8,442 nt of DNA from a bacterium (GCA_021791345.1 JAJYWT010000192.1:1-8442), one strand, 5' to 3'; positions 1-6,291 are shown, counted from the first letter of the stretch. The notes: a model not told the origin generated them from the letters alone. Numbers and translations are program-made.

Positions 1-2
1 TC

Positions 3-653
3 AAGCTCTCCAACGACCCTCAGCTGGTGGAGAAGGTGCGGGACATCGTGGGCCTGTACCTACATCCCCCGGAGGCGGCGCTGGTTCTCTGCGTCGACGA
101 GAAGAGCCAGATTCAGGCGCTGGACCGTACCCAGCCGCTGCTGCCGATGCGGCCCGGGATCCCCGAACGCCAGACCCATGACTACCATCGCCACGGGACC
201 ACCACCTTGTTCGCCGCCCTGGACATCGGCAGCGGCAGGGTGATCGGCGACCTCCACCGGCGCCATCGCAGCACTGAGTTCCTCAGCTTTCTGCAGCGCA
301 TCGACGCCGAGGTCCCCGCCGACCTCGGCGTTCATCTGGTACTCGACAACTACGGCACCCACAAGACCCCCTCGGTCCATCGTTGGCTGTTGCGCCATCC
401 CCGGTTCCAACTGCATTTCACCCCCACCTATTCCTCCTGGATCAACCAGGTGGAGCGCTGGTTCGGGCTGCTCACGGAGCGCCAGATCCGACGGGGTTCG
501 CACCAGAGCGTGCGCGCTCTGGAGGACGCTATCCGCGTCTACCTCAAGGCCAACAACGAGCACCCCAAGCCCTTCACCTGGGTCAAGACCGCCGACCAGA
601 TCCTTGCCAGCATCGCTCGCTTTTGCGTAGCTACTTCAGAAGCAGGACACTAG
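3..653 (+). CDS. IS630-family transposase, C-terminal part (5' end outside window)
   Basis: This is the DDE/D transposase that moves an IS630-family insertion sequence by cutting and joining DNA at TA dinucleotides. The frame is open from the first complete codon at the left edge, so the N-terminal DNA-binding part lies outside the window; the ATG at 27 is internal. The visible residues carry the whole catalytic core. The first Asp is in the [12 protein letters not shown] motif, the second in VLDNYGTHK, and the Glu in [12 protein letters not shown], all in the usual order and spacing. The protein ends in a normal family-type C-terminus (SEAGH) at a TAG codon, with no frameshift or internal stop in the visible part, so the copy may be intact. 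The terminal inverted repeat expected shortly after the stop could not be identified because the left end is not available for comparison. The family call is firm; activity cannot be judged. Confidence 0.93.
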   Translation, partial: KLSNDPQLVEKVRDIVGLYLHPPEAALVLCVDEKSQIQALDRTQPLLPMRPGIPERQTHDYHRHGTTTLFAALDIGSGRVIGDLHRRHRSTEFLSFLQRIDAEVPADLGVHLVLDNYGTHKTPSVHRWLLRHPRFQLHFTPTYSSWINQVERWFGLLTERQIRRGSHQSVRALEDAIRVYLKANNEHPKPFTWVKTADQILASIARFCVATSEAGH

Positions 654-1147
654 CCCGATACGGCATAGTGGTCGGCCCAATCGATCCTCAGCACGGGGCC
701 TCGGGGCTCGGAGTCGGCACCCAAGGGCGGGCTGCCAGAGGCCATCCGGGCCGCGGACCGGGCCAGTCCTTGGCGGTGCCCAAGTGAGTGTGATTGCGGA
801 GCCCTTCAAGAAGTCGGGCCTCCGACCTGGCAGAGAATGAGAACGTTAGGAGCTGATCATCGACGCACGGCGCCGACTCCAGCCGCTACCAGTCCCGTTA
901 CGATCGCAGCCCACGCGCCACCCTACACAGCCGAACAAGGGTGCGACCGGGGCCTCGTTTCGGAGTGCCCTCGGGGGTCCCTAGCCACGGCCCGCGCTCA
1001 CCCTGGTCTCGTTGCCTGGGTCCACGGGGACCGAGATTCAGCGGTTGTTGTAGGCGTTCGCCGAGCCGTGGGCGCTATCCCGGGCGGGGATAGGAGGGAC
1101 AGGTGGCCGACTCCGTGTTGGGTCTGACTTTCGGTGGCGCAAACCCC
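654..1147. other. Non-coding stretch between IS630 transposase and peptidase operon
   Basis: I find no convincing gene in these roughly 490 bases. Open frames exist on both strands but show no family motif, no good ribosome binding site and low-complexity Arg/Gly/Pro-rich translations typical of GC-rich non-coding DNA. The stretch must contain the right end of the IS, probably within the first tens of bases, but the boundary cannot be placed. An imperfect inverted repeat pairs 716-726 with 768-780 (11 pairs with a 2-base bulge). A short perfect hairpin lies at 1075-1093. Confidence 0.5.
1075..1093 (-). terminator. Candidate stem-loop downstream of the eqolisin gene
   Basis: CTATCCC (1075-1081) and GGGATAG (1087-1093) form a perfect 7-bp stem with a 5-base loop, 54 bases past the TAA stop of the minus-strand peptidase gene. 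No T-tract follows it on the minus strand, so it is not a canonical intrinsic terminator. It may act as a 3'-end-stabilising hairpin or be chance in GC-rich DNA. Confidence 0.28.
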
Positions 1148-4057
1148 TTACGGTGGTGGTGGAGCCACATCGCCATAGGCGACAGCGAAGCCTGTCGGGT
1201 CCAGTGTGGAGGGCGTCGAGACCTGTCCACCATTCTGGACCATTGCCACGTCGTAGAAGGTGTTCTGCGGCCCCGCAAGACCCAGGCCAGTGAACGTGAC
1301 ATTCGGTGAGTATCCCCCAAGTGTCTCGATGCTGCCGTTCAGCGTGGGCGCTTCAACAATCCACTCTGCCGAACTTAGGGCCGCTGAGTACGCTTGGTCA
1401 ATCAAGAAGCTTTCCCCGTTGGTGTTGTCGACGACTTCGATTCCCCATGTCCCCGCACCAACTTGGCCGATCGTAACCGTGATGCTATCGCCTGGGGATG
1501 GAGTGATGTCGGAGAAAGGTATCTGGACTTCGGTCGGGTAGGCCGGGAGTATCTCCCACCATGCATAGATGGTATAGGTATTCGTCGCCGCATCATATGG
1601 CTCGTCGATCCCGGCTTGAATAAGCGCCGAGTCCCCGTTCCATCCGTCGATGCCGACCCACTCGGCGGTGTCGGTGTTGACGCTGTTGGCGTAGATCTGG
1701 GGAATGTTGAACGTGCCCTGAATGGCCGTGTAGGGCCCCTCTCCATATACGTAACCTGACCAGTTGGACGAGTAGGCCGCAACTGGTGGCCCGAGGTAGA
1801 CCTGAATGGAGAGTTGTCCTGTTGCAGTTTCGTGAGTGGGAGTAGTGGAATCGGTTACTTGCACGGTGAAACTGGAAACGGCATAGGTCGTTGGAGTGCC
1901 GGAGATCAGCCCGGAGGACGAGAGACTGAGTCCCGCGGGCAGCGATCCGGAGGTGATGGCCCATGAATACGGTGGTGTTCCCCCTGATGCGCCCAAACTC
2001 CGGGAGTAGGGGGATCCCACGGTCGCACTCGGGAGAGATGTGGTCGTCACCGCGAGAGCCGGAGCAATCTGAAGAGTGAGCGAACTGATAGTTACATTCG
2101 GGTAAGGACTAGCCGAGTCGGTCACGGCGATGCCGAAGTCAAAGGTTCCTGAGGCTGCGGGGGTTCCGGAGATGACACCGGCTGCGGACAGAGCCAGTCC
2201 AGCGGGAAGGGAGCCGGAAGCCACAGACCATGAGTAGGGCGGGGTACCCCCAGTCGCCTGGACTGCCGCTGAGTAGAGGGCGCCAGCCACTCCAGTTGGC
2301 AGCGACGTTGTAGTGATCGCAAGTGGGGCTGGGGTGACCGTGAGGCTCAGCTGCGTCGAGGCGGTCTCCGGCGTGGGTGTGGTGGAGTCAGTGACTTGTA
2401 CGGTGAAGTTCGACGTGCCAGCAGCCGTCGGCGTGCCCTGGATCATGCCGCTCGCGGAGAGAGTCAGGCCCGTGGGCAAGCTGCCAACTGCGAGCACCCA
2501 TGAGTAGGGCGCGGTGCCACCCGCGGCCTGCAAAACGGCCGAGTACGAACTGCCGACACTGCCTGACGTGAGTGAGGTTGTGGTGATGCTCACCGGCATT
2601 CGTGGCCCGAAGTACCCGAAGGCGTCAACGACCACGTCGGTGTTTCCCTGGTCGTTATAGACTGAGATCGAGCCGCCTGAACTCAAGGTGGCCACAGTCA
2701 GATTGGGCACGGTCTGACCGGGCAGCCAGTTCACGTCGGATGCCAATGGGCGGGTCGGCCCCGGGTAAACCGTCAGGTAACTAGGAGCGGTGGTGTCTGT
2801 CACGGTGACGTTCGTCACCACCGCTGTTGCCTGCGGCGCGATGCCATCGACGCCGGCCAGTTGGTGCGTGAGGATGCCGCCAGGCCCCAGCGCCTGTCCG
2901 GTCGTCCTAGTGTCTAGAAGCCGGATCGGGCTGATGGTGCTGAAGAGCCCCGCATTGGCCGGAGGAGTGCCGCCGTTGGTGAAGTACCCGTCGACGTCCA
3001 CCACCACATCGGTGTTGCCCTGATCGTTGTATACGGTGATCTGGCCCGTAGTCGGGTTCACCGGGACCACGACCCGGTTCGCCACCGTGTCCCCACCCAG
3101 CCAGTTCAGATTGGAAGCCAGTGGTTGGCTGTCGCCCTGCGGGTACACGGTCAGGTAACTGGGAGCTGTGGTATCGGTCACGGTCACGTTCATCAAGGCG
3201 GCAGAGACCCCACTGGCCGGGACCCCGCCTCGACCGGCGACCTGGATATTGAGGCTGCCACCGGGCCCTAGTGTGTCGCCGCTGTAAGGCTCCCCGCTGC
3301 CCGCTCGTGTGTCAACGATCCGGGAAGGGGTGAGAGGCACGTAGCTGCCGGTCGTGCTATTAGACGGCTCCGGCGCGAAGTACCCCTCGAGGTCCACAAC
3401 CACGTCGGTCCGGCCTTGGTCGTTGTAGAAGGTCACCTCACCACCTAGGCCCACAGGTACGATCACCAAGTTAGGAACCGTCTCCCCGGACGGCCAGTTC
3501 AGGTTGGAGACTAGCGGTAGCGGCTGCCCCGTCGGGTAGACGGTGAGGAAGCTATCCGAGGTGGTATCAGTAACAGTAACGTTGAGGGCCACGGCCGATG
3601 CGTCGGCGGGGACACTTCCGCCGAGCACCAACAGGTTCAGGCTGCTGTTGGGCCCCAGGGTCTCACCGTTGGTACGGGTGTCCAACAACCGGGTGGGGGA
3701 CAACGGGGTGTAAGCCCCGTTTGAGATCGAACTCGCCGCCTGCTCCGAGCCACCCTGAACCGTACCTGATGGAGCTGGGAGAGCTGGGTACGCATGCCCC
3801 CCACTGTGGAGGAACTCAGCTTTACTCACCCTTGTAGCAGCACCCACGAATGTCTTGGCCGAACGCGGTCCCGAGGGAGCCACGCCAACCGGCCCAGAGG
3901 TAGGAACGATCAGCCGGTGCATGCCGGCGGCTGGGACCCTGGGTGGGGCGCCTTGGGCAGCCAGTGCGGGCACGGCTCCCAGGGTGAAGCCGAGTCCGAG
4001 AATTGCCGCAGTCGAACCTATAGCAAACTTGCTTCCACGTGATCGAGGCGGTCTCAT
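1148..4057 (-). CDS. Secreted modular glutamic peptidase (eqolisin, peptidase family G1)
   Basis: This 969-residue protein is predicted to be exported and to cleave proteins at acidic pH. Residues 1 to about 34 form a Sec signal peptide (basic start, hydrophobic core, ALA-A cleavage site), followed by a Pro/Gly/Ser-rich linker to about 115. Three modules opening with (R)LLDTR or RIVDTR and closing with TDVVVD..GYF occupy about 117-227, 239-359 and 373-483. Three putative-Ig-domain (He_PIG-like) modules with GG(T)xPYSW..GSLPxGL..GTP signatures occupy about 488-576, 578-666 and 668-754. The eqolisin domain spans about 760-962. It begins SSNWSGYV and has WVGIDG, Gln814 in ALIQAGID and Glu898 in SSAEWIVE. 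Their spacing of 84 matches the Gln53/Glu136 pair of scytalidoglutamic peptidase closely. Classic eqolisins are about 260 residues, so the N-terminal extension is unusual. The catalytic domain contains no Lys, Arg, His or Cys. The start overlaps the upstream stop (ATGA), implying translational coupling; no strong Shine-Dalgarno is visible. Substrate is unknown. Confidence 0.9.
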   Translation of the reverse strand: MRPPRSRGSKFAIGSTAAILGLGFTLGAVPALAAQGAPPRVPAAGMHRLIVPTSGPVGVAPSGPRSAKTFVGAATRVSKAEFLHSGGHAYPALPAPSGTVQGGSEQAASSISNGAYTPLSPTRLLDTRTNGETLGPNSSLNLLVLGGSVPADASAVALNVTVTDTTSDSFLTVYPTGQPLPLVSNLNWPSGETVPNLVIVPVGLGGEVTFYNDQGRTDVVVDLEGYFAPEPSNSTTGSYVPLTPSRIVDTRAGSGEPYSGDTLGPGGSLNIQVAGRGGVPASGVSAALMNVTVTDTTAPSYLTVYPQGDSQPLASNLNWLGGDTVANRVVVPVNPTTGQITVYNDQGNTDVVVDVDGYFTNGGTPPANAGLFSTISPIRLLDTRTTGQALGPGGILTHQLAGVDGIAPQATAVVTNVTVTDTTAPSYLTVYPGPTRPLASDVNWLPGQTVPNLTVATLSSGGSISVYNDQGNTDVVVDAFGYFGPRMPVSITTTSLTSGSVGSSYSAVLQAAGGTAPYSWVLAVGSLPTGLTLSASGMIQGTPTAAGTSNFTVQVTDSTTPTPETASTQLSLTVTPAPLAITTTSLPTGVAGALYSAAVQATGGTPPYSWSVASGSLPAGLALSAAGVISGTPAASGTFDFGIAVTDSASPYPNVTISSLTLQIAPALAVTTTSLPSATVGSPYSRSLGASGGTPPYSWAITSGSLPAGLSLSSSGLISGTPTTYAVSSFTVQVTDSTTPTHETATGQLSIQVYLGPPVAAYSSNWSGYVYGEGPYTAIQGTFNIPQIYANSVNTDTAEWVGIDGWNGDSALIQAGIDEPYDAATNTYTIYAWWEILPAYPTEVQIPFSDITPSPGDSITVTIGQVGAGTWGIEVVDNTNGESFLIDQAYSAALSSAEWIVEAPTLNGSIETLGGYSPNVTFTGLGLAGPQNTFYDVAMVQNGGQVSTPSTLDPTGFAVAYGDVAPPPP
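1796..2596 (-). repeat. Three tandem Ig-like (He_PIG-type) modules inside the peptidase gene
   Basis: Three units of about 88 codons encode residues 488-576, 578-666 and 668-754. Each begins ITTTSL or VTTTSL, continues with GGTxPYSW, GSLPxGLxLS and (I)SGTPT, and ends in VTDS followed by a beta-strand. This pattern is that of bacterial 'putative Ig domain' repeats that act as rigid spacers or adhesion modules on secreted proteins. The units are diverged from one another, so they look like old duplications rather than recent slippage. Confidence 0.8.
2609..3709 (-). repeat. Three tandem 'RLLDTR...GYF' modules inside the peptidase gene
   Basis: Three units of about 111-121 codons encode residues 117-227, 239-359 and 373-483. 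Each has the same order of signatures: P(I/T/S)R(L/I)(L/V)DTR, LGP..S/G.L, (L/T)NVTVTDTT, (F/Y)LTVYP, S(N/D)(L/V)NW, V..L/R.V and YNDQG.TDVVVD..GYF. Units 2 and 3 are the closest, sharing the TDTTAPSYLTVYP stretch also at DNA level (about 2768-2812 and 3140-3184). I know this module from actinobacterial extracellular proteins but not a settled function; carbohydrate or cell-wall binding is a guess. Confidence 0.78.
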
Positions 4058-4470
4058 GACCCGGAGTAAGTCAGGTACTTCTGATCCGAGGTTGAGATAG
4101 CATCGATCAGCGCCCAGAGCCAGACGCCGAAGATGATCAGGAAGCCCACGAGGAATATGGTCAGGACCCCGCCTACGAAGCTAAGACCGAGCCCCACCCA
4201 AAACTTGGTCTTATTGATCCGGTACGTGTAGACCCATGTCCAGAAGCTTAGGAAGACGGCGAGCAGGATAGCGATCCCCTTCGACTTCGGGGCGCCGATG
4301 GCGGTCCCGCAGTGGGGGCAAACTGAGGCGGTCGAGACCACAGGACTGGAGCAACTGGGGCAGAACCGCTGCCCTGGCAGGATCGCCCCCCCCTTCGCGG
4401 TCATTGCAGTGACGGGGGTAGGGACGCTGAGTTGCGGATCTGCTGACTCGTTCTGTTGCCCTTCCTCCAT
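4054..4470 (-). CDS. Zinc-ribbon membrane protein, 138 residues
   Basis: This is a small predicted membrane protein of unknown role. Residues 37-54 hold a four-cysteine zinc ribbon (CPSC at 37-40 and CPHCG at 51-55). A hydrophobic segment at about 65-83 follows, then a YTYRINKTKFW turn and a long hydrophobic region at about 91-123 that probably makes two more passes. The order of zinc ribbon, TM, basic turn, TM and WALIDAIS resembles TM2-like bacterial proteins with an N-terminal zinc ribbon. I chose the ATG at 4470 because AAGGAG sits 7 bases upstream (4478-4483); an in-frame start at 4512 would add 14 residues with no such site. The TGA overlaps the ATG of the secreted peptidase gene, so the two are probably co-translated. 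A role in export, processing or control of the peptidase is inferred from this coupling only. Confidence 0.75.
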   Translation of the reverse strand: MEEGQQNESADPQLSVPTPVTAMTAKGGAILPGQRFCPSCSSPVVSTASVCPHCGTAIGAPKSKGIAILLAVFLSFWTWVYTYRINKTKFWVGLGLSFVGGVLTIFLVGFLIIFGVWLWALIDAISTSDQKYLTYSGS

Positions 4471-4536
4471 TGACCTGCTCCTTGAGTTTGGTTGATCTAA
4501 GCAGCCGCCCAACCTTGCAGTATCATGGGATTGGCC

Positions 4537-4567
4537 ATCCTAATGTCGATGTTTACCATTTCGTCAC
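4537..4567 (-). promoter_or_regulatory. Candidate promoter of the zinc-ribbon/peptidase operon
   Basis: On the minus strand, TAGGAT (4537-4542) is an acceptable actinobacterial -10. GTGACG (4562-4567) could serve as a weak -35 at 19 bases. Transcription would start near 4530, leaving a leader of about 60 bases before the ATG at 4470. The match is modest and other hexamers in this region are possible. Confidence 0.25.
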
Positions 4568-4697
4568 CCGCGTGCCGGCCCCCTGTTCTCGGAGCCGCCA
4601 GCCAGCGGCGATACGTTCAGAGCGGCGCGTCAGCCCAGACAGCACGTCGGGCGAGGTCGATGCCTCCGACGTTGGGCAAGGGGAGCGAGGACGGATC

Positions 4698-4925
4698 GTG
4701 GCCGAGTGCCTGGTGACTGGGCTCAGGCGGGAGCGCACCGTCTCAAGGCGAAGTCAGCTTAGCGAAATAGCCGGGGCCCGGGACGGGCTGCAGCGCATCC
4801 TGGAGGCCATCGGCCGGGGCGAGCTGACCGCCAGCAGCGTCTACGTGAGCAGGCTGGAGGGTGCCATATCGGCGCTGGACGCACTCTTGCGCGGTAGCCA
4901 CAATGACCGAACTCCAGCCCCCTGA
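4698..4925 (+). CDS. Small helical protein of unknown function (candidate antitoxin or partner)
   Basis: This 75-residue reading frame is not recognised as a known family. I start it at the GTG at 4698 because GAGGA (4687-4691) lies 6 bases upstream. The frame stays open further 5' to 4470, but that extension has no ribosome site and reads like non-coding DNA. The protein is Arg-rich near the N-terminus and then looks helical, with the segments DGLQRILEAIGRGEL and VYVSRLEGAISALDALLRG separated by a short TASS turn. There is no signal peptide, membrane segment or metal motif. Its last 23 bases overlap the start of the ADP-ribosyltransferase-like gene, which suggests coupled translation. A small gene placed first and overlapping an enzyme-like toxin gene is a common antitoxin arrangement; the role is inferred from position only. 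It could also be an accessory subunit or a spurious frame. Confidence 0.5.
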   Translation: MAECLVTGLRRERTVSRRSQLSEIAGARDGLQRILEAIGRGELTASSVYVSRLEGAISALDALLRGSHNDRTPAP

Positions 4926-5394
4926 CGCACGGCTGCGCCTACTAGCTGCGGGATGGCGTGGGCGCCCGGCAGCCGAGGTCAGATCCGAGCTTGCTGAGGT
5001 GTGGCCTCTGGCGCATGCCCCCTTGCACCACTTCGATTCGGCGGACCTCGTCTCGATGTTCAAGTGGGCCGGATATGTCAGTGACGGGCCGCCACGGCCG
5101 GCGGCACCGTTCACGGTCTATCGAGGCGAACTAGCAGCAAGTCGCCCCGGCATGTCGTGGACCTCTGACCGAGCGGTTGCGCTCAGCTACGCGAGGGATT
5201 ATCGGACGGTGGGACCTACACGGTGCCTACGCGCCACGATCCCGCCGCGGGCCATCCTCGCTCGCTTCGTACTCCACGACGAGGTCGTCGTTGATCCGGC
5301 CGGGGTGACCAAAGTCACGGTAGTCGACTCATTTGCCCAGTGGGAGCCACCCAGATTCAACGTCGGGGGAATCCTTGACCGCCTTGGGCGTTAA
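4903..5394 (+). CDS. Putative ADP-ribosyltransferase-fold protein (possible toxin)
   Basis: This 163-residue protein shows an arrangement typical of R-S-E class ADP-ribosyltransferases, which transfer ADP-ribose from NAD+ to a target. Arg74 lies in FTVYRGE (strand 1), Ser85/Ser88 in GMSWTSDRAVALSYA (the S-T-S-like strand followed by a helix), and Glu127 in FVLHDEVVVDPAGV (the EVVV strand). A leading Glu/Gln two residues before the catalytic Glu, usual for Arg-specific ARTs, is absent (HDE), so another acceptor or an inactive fold is possible. Residues 1-65 are probably a helical leader. There is no signal peptide, so it would act in the cytoplasm or be delivered by unseen means. The ATG at 4903 is preferred over the in-frame GTG at 4861, whose GGAGG abuts the codon. 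It has no strong ribosome site of its own and overlaps the upstream small gene by 23 bases, fitting translational coupling. The fold assignment is from motif reading only. Confidence 0.55.
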   Translation: MTELQPPDARLRLLAAGWRGRPAAEVRSELAEVWPLAHAPLHHFDSADLVSMFKWAGYVSDGPPRPAAPFTVYRGELAASRPGMSWTSDRAVALSYARDYRTVGPTRCLRATIPPRAILARFVLHDEVVVDPAGVTKVTVVDSFAQWEPPRFNVGGILDRLGR

Positions 5395-5420
5395 CACTAA
5401 ACGCTTATTTAGTGTATGCT
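5391..5420 (+). promoter_or_regulatory. Promoter of the serine recombinase with a palindromic operator in the spacer
   Basis: TTAACA (5391-5396, five of six to the -35 consensus) and TATGCT (5415-5420, four of six to -10) are separated by 18 bases. A perfect inverted repeat with 8-base arms, ACACTAAA (5394-5401) and TTTAGTGT (5408-5415), and a 6-base centre fills the spacer and touches both hexamers. The -10 ends 6 bases before the ATG at 5427, so transcription should begin at or next to the start codon and give a leaderless mRNA. A dimeric regulator, perhaps the recombinase itself, bound there would block RNA polymerase. The upstream gene's stop codon (5392-5394) lies within the -35. Confidence 0.6.
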
Positions 5421-5426
5421 GCTCTC

Positions 5427-6092
5427 ATGAGAAGGGCAAAGACGCGGCGGACGGGGACGGCTCGGGTGGTGGGCTACTGCCGGGTGAGCGCGGCGGAGCA
5501 GGCGGACTCCGGGCCCGGGCTGGAGGCCCAGCGCCGGGCGATCCGGCTGGAGTGCGAGCGGCGGGGGTGGGAGCTGGTGGCGGTCGAGGAAGACGCGGGA
5601 ATCTCCGGGAAGGTGACCTCCCGGCCCGGGCTGCAGCGGGCGCTTTACGCCTGCCAGCGGGGCGAGTCTGACGGGCTGGTGGTGGCCAAGCTCGACCGAC
5701 TCTCCCGGTCGGTACAGCACGCGGCTCGGCTCTTGGCGGAGGCGGAGCGCGAAGGCTGGGCGCTGGTGGCCCTCGACCTGGGTGTTGACCTCAGCACCCC
5801 ATCCGGTGAAGTCATGGCCCACGTCTTGGCGGCCATCGCTCAATTCGAGCGCCGCCTGATCGGGCAGCGTACCCGGGACGCCTTGGCGGTCCGCAAGGCG
5901 CAGGGCGTCCGCCTGGGAAGGCCCCAGGTGCTACCGGCCGAGCTGGCGGAGCGGATCAACCGCCAGCGCCTGGCAGGTGCCACCCTGCAGGCCATCGCCG
6001 ATCAGCTCAACGGGGAAGGCGTCCCCACTGCCCACGGCGGGGCCAGGTGGTGGCCCTCGACCGTAGGGAAGGTGCTCCAGCCCGCAGGCTGA
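5427..6092 (+). CDS. Serine recombinase, resolvase/invertase type
   Basis: This 221-residue site-specific recombinase would cut DNA through a phosphoserine link to resolve, invert or insert DNA. The nucleophile is Ser21 in VGYCRVS. Further active-site elements are LEAQRRAI, the DAGISGKVTSRPGLQRAL loop, Arg91/Arg94 in KLDRLSRSV and the long helix beginning LAAIAQFERRLIGQRTRDAL. The C-terminal part has the VRLGRP minor-groove segment and a helix-turn-helix at about 183-213 (LQAIADQLNGEGVPTAHGG, then PSTVGKVL), similar to the start of the DNA-binding domain of larger serine integrases. At 221 residues it is resolvase-sized and lacks the zinc-ribbon and coiled-coil of large serine integrases. The ATG at 5427 is chosen because it lies 6 bases past the -10; the in-frame GTG at 5412 overlaps that promoter. 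Neighbours (tRNA, repeats, ART-like pair) suggest it belongs to a mobile element. Confidence 0.9.
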   Translation: MRRAKTRRTGTARVVGYCRVSAAEQADSGPGLEAQRRAIRLECERRGWELVAVEEDAGISGKVTSRPGLQRALYACQRGESDGLVVAKLDRLSRSVQHAARLLAEAEREGWALVALDLGVDLSTPSGEVMAHVLAAIAQFERRLIGQRTRDALAVRKAQGVRLGRPQVLPAELAERINRQRLAGATLQAIADQLNGEGVPTAHGGARWWPSTVGKVLQPAG

Positions 6093-6115
6093 GCCCAGCC
6101 GCTGACCTCTGGCCG

Positions 6116-6262
6116 TTGGGGTATGGGCTGGGGTGTGCCTGGGGTATGGCCGTCCCCGTCGCCCAGTTGACAACTGCTCTCGGGCGGCCCGGATGGTCCG
6201 GATCGCTGAACTCGGGAGCTACTACCCCAATTACTACCCCAACTGGGCTGATACGAATTGGG
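6116..6262. repeat. Cluster of short direct and inverted repeats between recombinase and tRNA-Arg
   Basis: On the left, TGGGGTATGG occurs at 6117-6126 and 6140-6149, with the variant TGGGGTGTGC at 6129-6138, so three units at 11-12 base spacing. On the right, TACTACCCCAA occurs at 6220-6230 and 6232-6242 (12-base period). Its complement TTGGGGTA matches 6116-6123, so the two halves are inverted relative to each other. Between them is the perfect palindrome CAGTTG-A-CAACTG (6164-6176). CCCAGTTG (6162-6169) pairs with CAACTGGG (6240-6247), and CCCAATT (6226-6232) with AATTGGG (6256-6262). Helically phased sites like these are typical of integrase arm sites, resolution sites or replication iterons. 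Which applies here is not shown. Confidence 0.6.
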
Positions 6263-6291
6263 ACTCAGTGACACTCGGTGAGATCAAAACC

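Noticed and set aside
60..563. 167-residue minus-strand open frame
   Set aside because: It is the antisense shadow of the IS630 transposase catalytic core.
837..1127. 96-residue plus-strand open frame in the gap
   Set aside because: There is no ribosome site or recognisable motif, and its composition is that of non-coding GC-rich DNA.
1796..3709. Regular repeats that might suggest a CRISPR or other DNA-level array
   Set aside because: The periodicity is about 265-370 bases, in frame, and explained by repeated protein modules; no short repeat-spacer pattern exists.
4471..4512. 14-residue N-terminal extension of the zinc-ribbon protein from an ATG at 4512
   Set aside because: The ATG at 4470 has AAGGAG at ideal distance; the extension has no ribosome site and no conserved character.
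4470..4697. Plus-strand open frame extending upstream of the 75-residue gene
   Set aside because: The translation is unconvincing, it covers the probable promoter region of the divergent operon, and a GAGGA-preceded GTG lies at 4698.
5409..5843. 144-residue minus-strand open frame
   Set aside because: It is antisense to the serine recombinase, and its Pro/Arg/His-rich translation is typical of a shadow frame.
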